Shown: positions 45,081 through 54,929, counted from the stretch's first letter. The stretch: DNA of 64,000 bases from Pseudobutyrivibrio sp. OR37 (GCF_900113655.1 NZ_FOQF01000010.1:1-64000), one strand, 5' to 3'. Notes: generated from the letters alone by a model not told the origin. Made by a program: numbers and translations.

Positions 45081-45449
45081 TTACTTCTTCTTATTTGCTA
45101 CTGTACGCTTTGGACCCTTGCGAGTACGAGCGTTTGTCTTAGTCTTCTGTCCACGAACAGGAAGACCCTTTCTATGACGGATTCCTCTATAGCATCCGAT
45201 TTCCTGAAGTCTCTTGATATCAAGGGCAACTTCTCTTCTAAGATCACCTTCTACAGTCATTGTCTCATCGATAACTGTGCTGATTTTCTTTACTTCATCG
45301 TCAGTTAAATCCTTAACACGTGTGCTAGGATCAACACCAGCTGCCTCAAGAATCTTGTTTGAGCTTACTCTACCAATTCCGTATATGTAAGTTAAACCAA
45401 TTTCAATTCTCTTGTCTCTTGGTAAATCTACACCTGCAATACGAGCCAT
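45081..45449 (-). CDS. rpsM: Ribosomal protein S13
   Basis: A 122-residue head protein of the 30S subunit that contacts the 50S subunit (bridge B1) and P-site tRNA. Seen: [20 protein letters not shown] (the start), [20 protein letters not shown] and the basic tail [15 protein letters not shown]. The ATG follows GGAGGTG. A promoter and a leader of about 170 bases precede it, so it opens a separately startable part of the alpha operon. Confidence 0.98.
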   Translation of the reverse strand: MARIAGVDLPRDKRIEIGLTYIYGIGRVSSNKILEAAGVDPSTRVKDLTDDEVKKISTVIDETMTVEGDLRREVALDIKRLQEIGCYRGIRHRKGLPVRGQKTKTNARTRKGPKRTVANKKK

Positions 45450-45620
45450 GTGTGTTTACACCTCCATAAAAATTCTACTTTAATTAATAACGATACGAGT
45501 AATACAGCTCCGATCGCTCGGCCTGAAATGTGTGTATCCCCATATCTGGAACATATTGGCCTCGGTATGATAGGCCTATTTATTATGAACAGCCTAAATT
45601 AGATACTCTTTAGACTGCAG
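45450..45620 (-). promoter_or_regulatory. Structured leader before rpsM, candidate ribosomal-protein autoregulation site
   Basis: The minus-strand RNA has a GNRA-capped stem CCGA-GCGA-TCGG, a GGCC/GGCC stem around TATCATACCGA and the palindrome ATAGGCCTAT. No ORF is present. Its place fits a leader bound by S4, S13 or another product of the operon. Confidence 0.45.
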
Positions 45621-45626
45621 CCGCAC

Positions 45627-45655
45627 ATAATAAAATGCTTCATAAACAATGTCAA
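45627..45655 (-). promoter_or_regulatory. Internal promoter before rpsM
   Basis: TTGACA and TATTAT are exactly 17 bases apart on the minus strand; the -35 begins one base past the rpmJ stop codon. This is one of the best promoter matches in the window. Confidence 0.75.
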
Positions 45656-45656
45656 A

Positions 45657-45770
45657 TTAACCCTGACGCTGCTTATGCTTTGGGTTTTCGCAGATAATAC
45701 GAATGCTACCCTTTCTTTTGATGACCTTGCACTTCTCGCACATAGGCTTTACAGAAGATCTTACTTTCAC
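45657..45770 (-). CDS. rpmJ: Ribosomal protein L36
   Basis: A 37-residue zinc-ribbon protein of the large subunit. It begins [20 protein letters not shown] and ends [11 protein letters not shown]; the ligands are Cys, Cys, Cys and His. The zinc form is the standard one. The start is GTG (45768-45770) after AGGAGG. It lies between infA and rpsM with promoters on both sides. Confidence 0.97.
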   Translation of the reverse strand: MKVRSSVKPMCEKCKVIKRKGSIRIICENPKHKQRQG

Positions 45771-45848
45771 AATGTTCCTCCTTTCCATGCCCTTTTTTCA
45801 AAGGTTGTGGTCAATCTTATTTGAACATTCTAAAAACGTCCGCTTAAT

Positions 45849-45877
45849 AGTATAGCGACCGTTTTAATGTATGTCAA
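45849..45877 (-). promoter_or_regulatory. Promoter before rpmJ, overlapping a hairpin
   Basis: TTGACA and TATACT are 17 bases apart on the minus strand, starting nine bases after the infA stop. The -10 lies in the loop of a weak stem (GTCGCT with AGCGGAC, one bulge) followed by GTTTTTAG, which could terminate the transcript coming from infA. Confidence 0.7.
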
Positions 45878-45885
45878 CACATTTT

Positions 45886-46104
45886 TTATTTATCTCTCCA
45901 AATAATTCTTCCCTTAGAAAGATCATATGGACTCATTTCAATTGTTACCTTATCACCAGGTAATATTCTAATGTAGTTCTGTCTAAGCTTACCACTGATG
46001 TGAGCAAGAATCTGATGACCATTTTCAAGCTCTACCTTAAACATTGCGTTTGGAAGCTTCTCAACAACTACTCCTTCTACTTCGATAACATCTGCCTTAG
46101 ACAT
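45886..46104 (-). CDS. infA: Translation initiation factor IF-1
   Basis: The start is ATG 46102-46104 ([20 protein letters not shown]), after AGGAGG; the longer frame overlaps the KOW gene. The 72-residue S1/OB-fold protein is of standard length and contains [20 protein letters not shown] and [18 protein letters not shown]. It binds the 30S A site during initiation. It overlaps the stop of the KOW protein gene by eight bases. Confidence 0.97.
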   Translation of the reverse strand: MSKADVIEVEGVVVEKLPNAMFKVELENGHQILAHISGKLRQNYIRILPGDKVTIEMSPYDLSKGRIIWRDK

Positions 46105-46363
46105 TTCCGTTCCTCCTATTATAACTTTTAAGAATTCTTTTAATTTTGACATCATCTAGTGTTTCAAGGGAACCAACCTCTTCAAGCACTTCTGATGGAA
46201 TATTTTTTATAAGCTGTAAATGAATTTTCTTTTTCTTTTTAGGCTTTGATATTGTTTTTGTAGTGCCATTGGCAAGGAAAAGATATATATCTTCTTCTGT
46301 TAGGACTACATAAACTTGATTCTTATCATGCCCAGCTTTAGATTTTGCTAAAATCAAATCCAT
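46097..46363 (-). CDS. KOW-domain RNA-binding protein
   Basis: An 88-residue basic protein. It starts [20 protein letters not shown] with a KOW-like turn, and has a lysine-rich stretch ([12 protein letters not shown]). Genes of this type, annotated as KOW domain-containing or L14e-like, sit between map and infA in many Clostridia. RNA or ribosome binding is likely from the domain and context; the function is unknown. It overlaps map by ten bases and infA by eight. Confidence 0.85.
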   Translation of the reverse strand: MDLILAKSKAGHDKNQVYVVLTEEDIYLFLANGTTKTISKPKKKKKIHLQLIKNIPSEVLEEVGSLETLDDVKIKRILKSYNRRNGNV

Positions 46364-47154
46364 TTATTTCCCTCCGGGTTAGCAAGTTCTGTTGGTGTTA
46401 GAGTAAGAATCTCTGGAGCACCATCTGTAATTACGATTGTGTTTTCATAATGTGCTGAAAGCGACTCATCCATCGTAACAACAGTCCATTCATCATCCAT
46501 CCATGCAACATCAGGACTACCTGCATTTATCATAGGCTCAACAGCTAAAGTCATGCCAGCCTTAAGCAAAGGTCCTCTTCTAAATGGACGCTTAAAATTA
46601 GGAATTTCTGGTGCTTCATGAAGACTTGTTCCAATTCCATGGCCAACCAAATCTCTTACAACACCATATCCAAAACTCTCTGCATAAGAACCAATAGCAC
46701 CTGATATATCGTAAAGACGATTTCCAGCAGTTGCATATTTCATGCCTTGGAAAAAAGATTGGCGAGTTCTTTCTATAAGAAGCTTTGCCTCCTTACTTAT
46801 CTCTCCAACAGGTACTGTTCTTGCTGCATCTGAATGATACCCTTTGTATAAAACCCCTGTATCAAGACTAACGATGTCTCCGTTTACCAGTATATGGTCA
46901 TCTGTTGGAATACCATGAACTACCTCATCATTAACAGAAACACATACACTTGCTGGATATCCATATAATCCCTTGAAGTTTGGCTCACAACCAAAGCTCC
47001 TTATTACTTCTTCGCCAAGCTTATCCACATCTAATGTGGACATACCTTCGTGAATCTCTTTAGCGAGTGTCTCATGGACTTGAGCAAGGATTTTACCAGC
47101 TTCTCGCATTAATTGAATTTCTTCTTCAGTTTTAATAGTAATAACTTCTGACAT
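46354..47154 (-). CDS. map: Type I methionine aminopeptidase
   Basis: The 266-residue metalloenzyme removes the initiator Met from nascent proteins. The metal ligands can be seen in SLDTGVLYKGYHSDAARTVP (two Asp), DLVGHGIGTSLHEAPEI (His), and the late Glu residues in AVEPMINAG and HYENTIVIT. The N-terminal KTEEEIQLMREAGKI is typical. It starts one base after the adk stop. Confidence 0.97.
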   Translation of the reverse strand: MSEVITIKTEEEIQLMREAGKILAQVHETLAKEIHEGMSTLDVDKLGEEVIRSFGCEPNFKGLYGYPASVCVSVNDEVVHGIPTDDHILVNGDIVSLDTGVLYKGYHSDAARTVPVGEISKEAKLLIERTRQSFFQGMKYATAGNRLYDISGAIGSYAESFGYGVVRDLVGHGIGTSLHEAPEIPNFKRPFRRGPLLKAGMTLAVEPMINAGSPDVAWMDDEWTVVTMDESLSAHYENTIVITDGAPEILTLTPTELANPEGNKWI

Positions 47155-47155
47155 C

Positions 47156-47800
47156 TTAAGCTCCTAATATAGAAGTGATATCCTCAAATACCTTTTCCAT
47201 CTCTTGTGTACCATCAACAGATTTAAGAATACCCTTTTTGCTGTAGTACTCAATTAATGGCTGTGTCTGATCATGATAAACATCAAGTCTCTTCTTAACT
47301 GTTTCTGGCTTATCATCATCTCTTAACACAAGTTGGCTACCACATGTATCACAAACGCCTTCCTTCTTAGGTGGAATAGAAACGATATGATAAGTAGCAC
47401 CGCAATTTAAGCATGCTCTACGACCTGACATTCTGTTGATGATATTCTCATCAGGAACATCTACATCTATAGCATAATCCATAGCCTGGCCAATCTTTGT
47501 TAAAGCTGCATCAAGTGCTTCTGCCTGTGGAATTGTTCTTGGGAATCCATCTAATACAAATCCGTTTTTTGCATCATCTTGTGCAATGCGGTCCATTACA
47601 AGATCACATGTAAGTTCATCTGGAACAAGCAAACCTTGATCCATGTATTCCTTTGCTTTCTTGCCAAGCTCTGTACCGTTTTTAATGTTAGCGCGGAATA
47701 TATCACCTGTAGAAATGTGAGGGATAGAATACTTTGAAGCTATCTGCTTAGCCTGAGTTCCTTTGCCTGCACCAGGTGCACCTAACATAATAATCTTCAT
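47156..47800 (-). CDS. adk: Adenylate kinase
   Basis: The 214-residue enzyme interconverts ATP + AMP and two ADP. It has P-loop [12 protein letters not shown], the AMP-binding [10 protein letters not shown] and [12 protein letters not shown], and a long lid with a zinc site formed by CLNCG and CDTCG, the usual Gram-positive form. It lies 95 bases downstream of secY with a large hairpin in between. Confidence 0.98.
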   Translation of the reverse strand: MKIIMLGAPGAGKGTQAKQIASKYSIPHISTGDIFRANIKNGTELGKKAKEYMDQGLLVPDELTCDLVMDRIAQDDAKNGFVLDGFPRTIPQAEALDAALTKIGQAMDYAIDVDVPDENIINRMSGRRACLNCGATYHIVSIPPKKEGVCDTCGSQLVLRDDDKPETVKKRLDVYHDQTQPLIEYYSKKGILKSVDGTQEMEKVFEDITSILGA

Positions 47801-47840
47801 AAATAAACCCTCCTGCGTGTTAATTTAAATAAAGATATAT

Positions 47841-47889
47841 TTAAGCACATTAAGAGATACGCAATATGCGTATCTCTCTAAAGTGCTAA
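47841..47889 (-). promoter_or_regulatory. Large hairpin between secY and adk
   Basis: AGAGATACGCA-TAT-TGCGTATCTCT is a perfect 11-pair stem, extended by TTAGCAC.../...GTGCTTAA with a few mismatches. The tail TTTAAATATATC is not a real T-run, so processing or partial attenuation fits better than termination. It begins six bases past the secY stop. Confidence 0.7.
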
Positions 47890-47895
47890 TGATTA

Positions 47896-49215
47896 TTAGT
47901 CATTTAAAAATCCCTTGTAATTACGTACCATCATCTGAGATTCAACCTGCTTTATTGTCTCAACGATAACACCAACAATAATGATGATTGATGTACCACC
48001 AAATGAAACACTTGCTCCAAGTAAACCATTAAAGATGATTGGAAGTAAAGCCACTATTGAAAGACCTATTGCTCCAATAAATATTACATGTCTTAATATA
48101 GCTGTAAGATAATCGGATGTAGGCTTTCCAGGTCTAATACCTGGAATAAATCCTCCTGAGCGCTTTAAGTTTTCTGCAATCTCCAAAGGATTAAAGGTTA
48201 TCTCTGTATAGAAATATGCAAATCCAATGATAAGCAATACATATACAAGAGCACCGATTGAATAAATCCAGTTTGCTGGGCTGAACCAGTTAGACTGATT
48301 CATTCCATTAAGAATCTTGCCCCAGAATCCCTGGACACCATCCTTGTCAAATAGCTGAACAAGCATAATTGGTGTCTGAAGTAATGACTGTGCAAAGATT
48401 ACTGGAATAACACCAGCTGTATTAACCTTCATTGGGATAACTGATGAGTTTCCACCCACCTGTCTTCTTCCCTGAATTTTATTTGAATACTGTACTGGAA
48501 TTCTACGTTCTGCGCTTTGTAGAATAACTACAAATACTACTAAAGCTACGATAATTGCTGCAATAATAATTGCTGCAAGTGTTGCTTTTGGAACTGACTT
48601 TCCAGCCATATACTGCTCATAGAGCTTTGTTAAATCTGCAGGAATACGGCTAATAATATTGATAGTAAGAACTATTGAAATACCATTTCCGATACCCTTT
48701 TCAGTAATTCTCTCACCGATCCACATAAGTACTGCAGAACCAGCTGTAAGAGAAGCTACTACAAGCACATAATTAATGTATGGAACTGAATAAGATACTA
48801 AGTATCCGCTTCGTCCAAATCCAATTGCCATAGCAATTGATTCACCTAACGCCAACGCTATTGTAAGATAACGAGTAATCTGCGTCATCTTCTTTCTGCC
48901 TTGCTCGCCATCACGCTGCATCTCTTCTAATTTAGGAAAGGCAATTGTGAGCAACTGCATTATGATAGAAGATGTAATGTATGGTGTAATATTGAGTGCA
49001 AAAACAGACATAGCTGAAAATGAACCACCAGTGATTGAATCAAAGAAATTCAAAGCACTGTCGCTATTCTCAAATAAACTTGCAAATGCACTACCATTGA
49101 TGCCAGGCACAGGAAGTAAACTTCCTAGCCTAACAACAATAAGCATTATAAATGTAAAACCAATTCGTCTTCTTAAATCTTTTATTTTGAAAGCATCGCG
49201 TAGTGTCTGAAACAT
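47896..49215 (-). CDS. secY: Preprotein translocase subunit SecY
   Basis: A 439-residue channel protein with ten predicted membrane helices. The start FQTLRDAFKIKDLRRRIGFT, LGSLLPVPGIN, ITPYITSSIIMQLL and the cytoplasmic loop RRIPVQYSNKIQGRR are characteristic. It forms the protein-conducting pore with SecE and SecG. It directly follows rplO with a one-base overlap, the standard spc arrangement. Confidence 0.98.
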   Translation of the reverse strand: MFQTLRDAFKIKDLRRRIGFTFIMLIVVRLGSLLPVPGINGSAFASLFENSDSALNFFDSITGGSFSAMSVFALNITPYITSSIIMQLLTIAFPKLEEMQRDGEQGRKKMTQITRYLTIALALGESIAMAIGFGRSGYLVSYSVPYINYVLVVASLTAGSAVLMWIGERITEKGIGNGISIVLTINIISRIPADLTKLYEQYMAGKSVPKATLAAIIIAAIIVALVVFVVILQSAERRIPVQYSNKIQGRRQVGGNSSVIPMKVNTAGVIPVIFAQSLLQTPIMLVQLFDKDGVQGFWGKILNGMNQSNWFSPANWIYSIGALVYVLLIIGFAYFYTEITFNPLEIAENLKRSGGFIPGIRPGKPTSDYLTAILRHVIFIGAIGLSIVALLPIIFNGLLGASVSFGGTSIIIIVGVIVETIKQVESQMMVRNYKGFLND

Positions 49216-49658
49216 TAGATCACCTCTACTGTTCCGCCTAAGGCTTCAATTTTCTCCTTTGCGCTAGCGCTGAATGCATTTGCCTGCACATTGAGCTTCT
49301 TTGTAAGCTCACCACCGCCAAGGATCTTAACGCCATCACGCGCATTCTTAATGATACCGCTTTCGATAAGTGTATCAACAGTTACAGTAGCACCATTATC
49401 AAATCTCTCTAAGTAAGAAACATTGATACCAACGATTTCCTTTGTATTTCTATTCTTGAAACCACGCTTAGGAAGACGTCTGTATAAAGGCATCTGTCCA
49501 CCTTCGAATCCAAGTCTAATGCTTCCGCCTGAACGAGCCTTCTGTCCCTTATGACCCTTACCAGCAGTCTTGCCATTACCTGAACCATGTCCACGGCCTC
49601 TTCTGAAATTATCGCTATGCTTTGAGCCTTCTGCTGGCTGTAAGTTAGATAAATCCAT
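49215..49658 (-). CDS. rplO: Ribosomal protein L15
   Basis: A 147-residue large-subunit protein whose N-terminal extension threads into 23S rRNA. It shows [20 protein letters not shown], the glycine-rich [19 protein letters not shown] and [11 protein letters not shown]. It overlaps the secY start by one base. Confidence 0.98.
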   Translation of the reverse strand: MDLSNLQPAEGSKHSDNFRRGRGHGSGNGKTAGKGHKGQKARSGGSIRLGFEGGQMPLYRRLPKRGFKNRNTKEIVGINVSYLERFDNGATVTVDTLIESGIIKNARDGVKILGGGELTKKLNVQANAFSASAKEKIEALGGTVEVI

Positions 49659-49675
49659 TATGGCACCTCCTTCTA

Positions 49676-49861
49676 TTAAATTTCTTCAACTTTTACTAAG
49701 TGATTGACCATTCTAAGCATTCCGCGAACGCTGTCGTTGTCAGGAAGCTCAACAGTCTTATTGACCTTTCTAAGGCCAAGTGCTTCTACAGTCTTCTTGT
49801 TCTTAGGAACAGCACCGATTGTAGACTTTACGAGTGTTACTCTTAACTTCTTCTCTGCCAT
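49676..49861 (-). CDS. rpmD: Ribosomal protein L30
   Basis: A 61-residue protein of the short bacterial form. It begins [20 protein letters not shown] and has [20 protein letters not shown], the conserved core. It binds 5S/23S rRNA near L5. Gaps of 13-17 bases separate it from rpsE and rplO. Confidence 0.97.
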   Translation of the reverse strand: MAEKKLRVTLVKSTIGAVPKNKKTVEALGLRKVNKTVELPDNDSVRGMLRMVNHLVKVEEI

Positions 49862-49874
49862 TTATCTTTCCTCC

Positions 49875-50384
49875 TTAAGCAAGAATGTCTTCAACCTTCT
49901 TGCCACGAGCCTTAGCTACTTCTTCAGGTGACTTAAGAAGCTTAAGTCCTTCGATAGTAGCAAGTACAACGTTCTGCTTATTTGATGATCCAAGTGACTT
50001 TGTACGGATATTTCCGATACCTGCAAGCTCACATACGGCACGTGCTGGACCACCAGCGATGATACCAGTACCTTCTGGAGCCTTCTTAAGAAGTACAGAA
50101 GCGCCTGTGTGCTTTCCTTGAATATCGTGTGTGATACTGTGGTTGTTATCAAGCTTAACTGTAATAAGCTTCTTCATAGCATCTTCCTTACCCTTGCGGA
50201 TAGCTTCTGGAATTTCAGCTGCCTTGCCAAGTCCAGCGCCAACGTGTCCGTTCTTATCGCCTACTACAACAAGAGCTGTGAAACGCATGTTACGTCCACC
50301 CTTAACAACCTTAGTTACACGCTTAATTTCTACAACCTGCTCAGTTAACTCTAACTGGCTAGCGTCAATGATTTCACGTTTCAT
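49875..50384 (-). CDS. rpsE: Ribosomal protein S5
   Basis: The 169-residue protein lies at the mRNA entry of the 30S subunit and affects accuracy. It shows [40 protein letters not shown] and the C-terminal [16 protein letters not shown]. The loop associated with spectinomycin resistance (VKGGR) has the ordinary sequence. RBS AGGAGG. Confidence 0.98.
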   Translation of the reverse strand: MKREIIDASQLELTEQVVEIKRVTKVVKGGRNMRFTALVVVGDKNGHVGAGLGKAAEIPEAIRKGKEDAMKKLITVKLDNNHSITHDIQGKHTGASVLLKKAPEGTGIIAGGPARAVCELAGIGNIRTKSLGSSNKQNVVLATIEGLKLLKSPEEVAKARGKKVEDILA

Positions 50385-50395
50385 GTGTTCTCCTC

Positions 50396-50764
50396 CTAGA
50401 ATTCTAATCCAGCTTCTCTAGCTGCATCTGCTAAAGCTGCAACCTTGCCGGCATAAATGTAACCACCTCTGTCGAAAACGACTTCCTTGATTCCCTTTTC
50501 CTGTGCCTTCTTTGCAATAACTGTACCAAGCTTTGTAGCAGCTTCTACGTTATTTGTCTTAGCAAGATCTGCCTTAACGTCAGCGTCAAGAGTAGATGCT
50601 GAAACGAGTGTATTTCCACATGTATCATCAATAACCTGAACATACATGTGATTGTTGCTTCTGAACACTGCAAGACGTGGTCTTTCTGCTGTACCGGCTA
50701 GAGTGTTACGAAGTCTTCTATGCTTTGTCTGGCGAATTATTGATCTAGATTTCTTACTTACCAT
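50396..50764 (-). CDS. rplR: Ribosomal protein L18
   Basis: A 122-residue 5S rRNA-binding protein with [20 protein letters not shown] and the C-terminal [20 protein letters not shown] that contacts 5S rRNA. Together with L5 it mounts 5S rRNA on the large subunit. It lies 11 bases before rpsE. Confidence 0.98.
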   Translation of the reverse strand: MVSKKSRSIIRQTKHRRLRNTLAGTAERPRLAVFRSNNHMYVQVIDDTCGNTLVSASTLDADVKADLAKTNNVEAATKLGTVIAKKAQEKGIKEVVFDRGGYIYAGKVAALADAAREAGLEF

Positions 50765-50782
50765 TTTACATTCACTCCTTTA

Positions 50783-51322
50783 CTATTTCTTACCGGTCTT
50801 ACCGACTTTACGTCTAATAACTTCATCAGAGTACTTAATACCCTTACCCTTGTATGGCTCAGGTCTTCTCTTATCTCTGATGTTGGCAGCGTACTGACCA
50901 ACCTTTTCCTTGTCGATACCCTTGATGATAATTTTATTTCCGTCAACTGTTGACTCAACACCCTCTGGATCTTCCATCTCAACTGGATGAGAGTAACCAA
51001 GGTTAAGAGTAAGCTTCTTACCAGCCTTTGATGCTCTGTAACCTACACCGTTAACTTCAAGAGTCTTCTCATAGCCTGTTGTAACACCAACAACCATGTT
51101 GTTGATAAGTGTTCTTGTAAGACCGTGTAAAGACTTCATCTTCTTTAAATCATTAGGTCTTGTAACAACAACTTCTGCACCCTCGAGCTTAATATCCATC
51201 TCAGATGGAAGAGTTCTCTCAAGAGTACCCTTAGGACCTTTTACAGTCACATGATTATTTTCTGCAATCTCAACTGTAACACCAGCTGGAACTGCGATTG
51301 GCATTCTTCCTATACGTGACAT
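50783..51322 (-). CDS. rplF: Ribosomal protein L6
   Basis: The 179-residue protein has two similar domains and lies near the factor-binding site of the 50S subunit. It begins [20 protein letters not shown] and ends with [20 protein letters not shown], the conserved signature. An 86-base gap upstream holds a small CCGG/CCGG stem (about 51350-51370) and nothing else. Confidence 0.98.
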   Translation of the reverse strand: MSRIGRMPIAVPAGVTVEIAENNHVTVKGPKGTLERTLPSEMDIKLEGAEVVVTRPNDLKKMKSLHGLTRTLINNMVVGVTTGYEKTLEVNGVGYRASKAGKKLTLNLGYSHPVEMEDPEGVESTVDGNKIIIKGIDKEKVGQYAANIRDKRRPEPYKGKGIKYSDEVIRRKVGKTGKK

Positions 51323-51408
51323 GCCCGTACCTCCTTAAAATATGATGTATGTCCGGCTTCTATAACCGGGTTATACTTTTAGGTAATTAGTTACTTGTTT
51401 GGATATGA

Positions 51409-51810
51409 TTACCAAACGTATGCAAGAACTTCGCCACCAACCTGAAGCTTACGAGCTTCCTTATCTGTGATGATGCCCTTGTTTGTTGAAAGGATAGCGA
51501 TACCAAGTCCACCTAAAACGTATGGGATATCGTCCTTACCAGCATAAATACGAAGACCTGGCTTAGAAATTCTCTTAATACCAGAAATAATCTTCTCGTT
51601 CTTGTTTGCACCGTACTTTAATGTAACACGGATATCCTTGAAGTTACCATTATCAACGATGTCGTACTTTGTGATAAATCCTTCATCTACAAGAATGTCT
51701 GCAATTGCAACCTTCATCTTTGATGCAGGAACATCTACTGTATCATGTTTTGCAGTATTAGCATTACGGATTCTTGTAAGCATATCTGCTATTGGATCAC
51801 TCATTGTCAT
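51409..51810 (-). CDS. rpsH: Ribosomal protein S8
   Basis: A 133-residue primary 16S rRNA binder. It shows [20 protein letters not shown] and the C-terminal [20 protein letters not shown]. Two ATGs two codons apart are possible; the first is nearer to AGGAGG and is used. In E. coli S8 represses the spc operon by binding mRNA; no matching site was searched in full here. Confidence 0.98.
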   Translation of the reverse strand: MTMSDPIADMLTRIRNANTAKHDTVDVPASKMKVAIADILVDEGFITKYDIVDNGNFKDIRVTLKYGANKNEKIISGIKRISKPGLRIYAGKDDIPYVLGGLGIAILSTNKGIITDKEARKLQVGGEVLAYVW

Positions 51811-51851
51811 GATGCAATTTCCTCCTAATTTTCAATCTGTGCTCGCTTAAA

Positions 51852-52037
51852 TTACCATGAAGCTTTCTTAACGCCAGGAATCTGTCCCTTGTAAGCTAAT
51901 TCACGGAAACATACTCTACAAATACCATACTTTCTAAGGTATGCATGTGGACGACCGCAGATTTTGCAACGACTGTACTCTTGTGTAGAGAACTTTGCTT
52001 TGCGCTGCTGCTTAACTTTCATTGACTTCTTTGCCAT
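51852..52037 (-). CDS. rpsZ: Ribosomal protein S14, zinc type
   Basis: The start is ATG 52035-52037 ([16 protein letters not shown]) after AGGAGG; the longer frame would lie in rplE. The 61-residue protein carries the zinc knuckle [20 protein letters not shown], the short Gram-positive form (type Z). It packs in the 30S head. It lies between rplE and rpsH. Confidence 0.97.
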   Translation of the reverse strand: MAKKSMKVKQQRKAKFSTQEYSRCKICGRPHAYLRKYGICRVCFRELAYKGQIPGVKKASW

Positions 52038-52047
52038 AACTTTCCTC

Positions 52048-52593
52048 CTATGCTTCCTTAGCGAAAGGCATGTTGAATAAACGAAGTAATTCTCTAGCCT
52101 CTTCATCTGTCTTAGCTGTAGTTACGAAGATGATATCCATACCACGAGTCTTATCAATCTTATCGTACTCGATCTCTGGGAAGATGATCTGCTCCTTAAT
52201 ACCAAGGGCATAGTTTCCTCTACCATCGAATGAATTAGGATTTACACCTCTAAAGTCACGTACACGAGGGAGTGCAAGATTGATGAGACGATCTGCGAAC
52301 TCATACATCTTTTCTCCACGAAGTGTAGTCTTACAACCAATTGCCATACCTTCACGAATCTTGAAGTTAGCAACTGAGTTCTTTGCCTTTGTTGTAACTG
52401 CCTTCTGGCCTGTAATCATTTCCATATCCTTGACTGCAGACTCAAGAAGCTTTGCATTGTCCTTTGCTTCGCCAACACCCATGTTGACTACGATCTTGTC
52501 GATCTTAGGAACTTCCATAATATTCTTGTATCCAAACTTCTCAACCATTGCTGGTACGATCTCATTAAGATACTGATCTTTTAATCTACTCAA
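52048..52593 (-). CDS. rplE: Ribosomal protein L5
   Basis: The 181-residue protein binds 5S rRNA and contacts the small subunit. It shows [40 protein letters not shown] and [21 protein letters not shown]-type ending. The start codon is TTG (52591-52593), placed after AAAGGAGAAC; no ATG nearby fits the family N-terminus. Confidence 0.96.
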   Translation of the reverse strand: MSRLKDQYLNEIVPAMVEKFGYKNIMEVPKIDKIVVNMGVGEAKDNAKLLESAVKDMEMITGQKAVTTKAKNSVANFKIREGMAIGCKTTLRGEKMYEFADRLINLALPRVRDFRGVNPNSFDGRGNYALGIKEQIIFPEIEYDKIDKTRGMDIIFVTTAKTDEEARELLRLFNMPFAKEA

Positions 52594-52615
52594 CGAACTG
52601 TTCTCCTTTCTTCAA

Positions 52616-52927
52616 TTAGTCAATCACTTCGCCAGTCTTCTTAGCGAAACGGACTTTCTTATCTCCGTCCATCTTAAAACCAACACGTGTAGGCTGACCC
52701 TTGTGAAGTAACATAACATTTGAAGCATCGATAGGAGCTTCCTGCTCGATGATACCACCTGCCTGGTTAGCCATGCTAGGCTTAACATGACGCTTAACCA
52801 TGTTAACACCTTCAACTGTAACGGTGTTATTCTTCTTATCTACAGCGATAACTTTACCTTCGTTCTTTACATCGCCACCGGCAATGACACGAACTGTATC
52901 GCCCTTTTTAATTTTCATTGTTGCCAT
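52616..52927 (-). CDS. rplX: Ribosomal protein L24
   Basis: The start is ATG 52925-52927 (MATMKIKKGDTVRVIAGGDV) after AGGAGGA. The 103-residue KOW-domain protein is an assembly initiator of the 50S subunit and lines the tunnel exit. It has the KNEGKVIAVDKKNNTVTVEG core and KVRFAKKTGEVID at the end. The start lies 13 bases after the rplN stop. Confidence 0.97.
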   Translation of the reverse strand: MATMKIKKGDTVRVIAGGDVKNEGKVIAVDKKNNTVTVEGVNMVKRHVKPSMANQAGGIIEQEAPIDASNVMLLHKGQPTRVGFKMDGDKKVRFAKKTGEVID

Positions 52928-52940
52928 TCTACTCTTCCTC

Positions 52941-53309
52941 CTACAATACTTCTGGAGCGAGAGAAACAATCTTCATGAACTGCTTCTCACGAAGCTCTCT
53001 AGCTACAGGTCCAAAAATACGAGTTCCTCTTGGAGTCTTGTCATCTTTGATGATGACTGCAGCATTTTCATCAAACTTGATATAAGAACCATCTTTACGA
53101 CGGGCACCTTTAACTGAACGAACAACTACTGCCTTAACAACGTCACCCTTCTTTACAACGCCACCTGGTGTTGCATCTTTAACGGTAGCAGTAATTACGT
53201 CGCCGATATTGGCATATCTTCTTGTAGATCCACCCATAACACGGATAACAAGGATTTCCTTTGCTCCTGTATTATCGGCTACCTTTAATCTACTTTCCTG
53301 TTGTACCAT
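52941..53309 (-). CDS. rplN: Ribosomal protein L14
   Basis: The 122-residue protein lies at the subunit interface and binds near the factor site. It shows [40 protein letters not shown] and [20 protein letters not shown]. It lies 18 bases after rpsQ in standard order. Confidence 0.98.
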   Translation of the reverse strand: MVQQESRLKVADNTGAKEILVIRVMGGSTRRYANIGDVITATVKDATPGGVVKKGDVVKAVVVRSVKGARRKDGSYIKFDENAAVIIKDDKTPRGTRIFGPVARELREKQFMKIVSLAPEVL

Positions 53310-53327
53310 TATAGTAGCCTCCTTTAA

Positions 53328-53582
53328 TTATTTTGCTCTTTCGATTACTTCTACAAGTCTCCATCTCTTATCCTTAGAGAGTGGTCTTGTCTCCATAACC
53401 TTTACAGTATCTCCGATGTGAGCGTCGCCGTTCTCATCGTGAGCCTTAAGCTTATATGTCTTCTTAACGATCTTGTTGTAAAGTGGATGCTTTACATTGT
53501 CACGGATTGCAACAACGATTGTCTTATCCATCTTGTCGCTTACAACAACACCTGTACGTGTTTTTCTTAAGTTTCTTTCCAC
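53328..53582 (-). CDS. rpsQ: Ribosomal protein S17
   Basis: An 84-residue OB-fold primary 16S rRNA binder. It has [20 protein letters not shown] and [20 protein letters not shown]. The start codon is GTG (53580-53582), placed after AAAGGAG. It lies 40 bases downstream of rpmC. Confidence 0.97.
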   Translation of the reverse strand: MERNLRKTRTGVVVSDKMDKTIVVAIRDNVKHPLYNKIVKKTYKLKAHDENGDAHIGDTVKVMETRPLSKDKRWRLVEVIERAK

Positions 53583-53622
53583 GTCTTTGTTCTCCTTTCA
53601 AATAGTTAAGATCCAAAACTAA

Positions 53623-53829
53623 TTATGCGTTCTTCTCAGCTTCTGTGATAACAGTCTGAATACGAGCGATGTTACGACGAACCTCACGGATTCTTGCTGT
53701 ATTGTCTAACTGATTTGTAGCATTCTGGAATCTTAAGTTGAAAAGTTCTTTCTTAGCTTCTACGAGCTGAGCATTAAGCTCTGCTACTGAAGTGTTCTTT
53801 AAATCTTCTACGTACTTTGTATTCTTCAT
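53623..53829 (-). CDS. rpmC: Ribosomal protein L29
   Basis: A 68-residue coiled-coil protein at the tunnel exit, part of the SRP and trigger factor docking area. It shows [20 protein letters not shown] and [15 protein letters not shown]. The start overlaps the rplP stop by one base, implying coupled translation. Confidence 0.97.
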   Translation of the reverse strand: MKNTKYVEDLKNTSVAELNAQLVEAKKELFNLRFQNATNQLDNTARIREVRRNIARIQTVITEAEKNA

Positions 53830-54257
53830 TATGCTTCACCGCCTTCTAAATCCTCACGGGAAACTATCTTGCACTTGCAAGGAAGTTTATGTGTAGCGAG
53901 ACGAAGTGCTTCTCTAGCAACTTCCTCAGATACTCCTGAGATCTCGAATAATACACGGCCCGGCTTAACAACAGCTACCCAATATTCAAGTGTACCCTTT
54001 CCTGAACCCATTCGAGTTTCAGCAGGCTTTGCAGTAACTGGCTTGTCTGGGAAAATCTTGATCCAAACTTTACCACCACGCTTAATGTAACGTGTCATAG
54101 CGATACGAGCTGCTTCGATCTGGTTAGACTTGATCCAAGCTGGCTCCATTGCAACGATACCATACTCACCGTATGAAATCTTGTTTCCTCTTGAAGCTTT
54201 ACCAGCCATGTTTCCACGGAACTGTTTTCTATGCTTCGCTCTCTTTGGCATTAACAT
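53829..54257 (-). CDS. rplP: Ribosomal protein L16
   Basis: The start is ATG 54255-54257 ([15 protein letters not shown]); GGAGGAG lies nine bases upstream, and the ATG two codons later is the alternative. The 142-residue protein shapes the A-site region of the 50S subunit. It shows [40 protein letters not shown] and [19 protein letters not shown]. It starts one base after the rpsC stop. Confidence 0.98.
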   Translation of the reverse strand: MLMPKRAKHRKQFRGNMAGKASRGNKISYGEYGIVAMEPAWIKSNQIEAARIAMTRYIKRGGKVWIKIFPDKPVTAKPAETRMGSGKGTLEYWVAVVKPGRVLFEISGVSEEVAREALRLATHKLPCKCKIVSREDLEGGEA

Positions 54258-54258
54258 A

Positions 54259-54918
54259 TTATTCGGCTCCTCCTTCCACATTCTTCTTCTTTGGAAGTAC
54301 TTCACCCTTATAGATCCATACCTTTACGCCAACCTTACCATAAGTAGTGTCAGCCTCAGCGAATCCATAATCAATATCAGCACGGAGTGTCTGAAGTGGA
54401 ATAGTACCTTCGTTGTAAGACTCGCTACGTGCCATATCAGCACCACCAAGACGTCCTGAACAGCTTGTCTTGATACCCTTGATGCCAGTCTTCATTGCTC
54501 TTGACATGCAAGACTTCATTGCTCTACGGAAAGATACACGGTTCTCAAGCTGACCTGCAATGTTCTCAGCAACAAGCTGTGCATCACGATCTGGTCTCTT
54601 GATTTCCTTGATATCTACAACAAGCTTATCGCTTGTCTGCTTCTGGAGCTCTGTCTTAATCTTGTCGATTTCAGCGCCGCCCTTACCGATAACTACGCCA
54701 GGCTTTGCTGTATAAACTGTAACCTTAACTCTACCAGCAGCACGCTCGATTTCGATCTTTGAAACGCCTGCAGCATAAAGCTTCTTCTTAAGAAATTTTC
54801 TGATATTATAGTCTTCAACTAAGTAGTCTGAGAAGTTCTCGCCCTCAGCATACCACTTAGAATCCCAGTCCTTAATAACACCGACTCTTAAGCCATGAGG
54901 ATTAACTTTCTGTCCCAT
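54259..54918 (-). CDS. rpsC: Ribosomal protein S3
   Basis: The 219-residue protein lines the mRNA entry channel and helps unwind mRNA. It begins [20 protein letters not shown], has the KH motif [20 protein letters not shown] and the C-terminal [20 protein letters not shown]. Length is standard for Firmicutes. It follows rplV by 11 bases. Confidence 0.98.
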   Translation of the reverse strand: MGQKVNPHGLRVGVIKDWDSKWYAEGENFSDYLVEDYNIRKFLKKKLYAAGVSKIEIERAAGRVKVTVYTAKPGVVIGKGGAEIDKIKTELQKQTSDKLVVDIKEIKRPDRDAQLVAENIAGQLENRVSFRRAMKSCMSRAMKTGIKGIKTSCSGRLGGADMARSESYNEGTIPLQTLRADIDYGFAEADTTYGKVGVKVWIYKGEVLPKKKNVEGGAE

Positions 54919-54929
54919 GTTTTGCCTCC

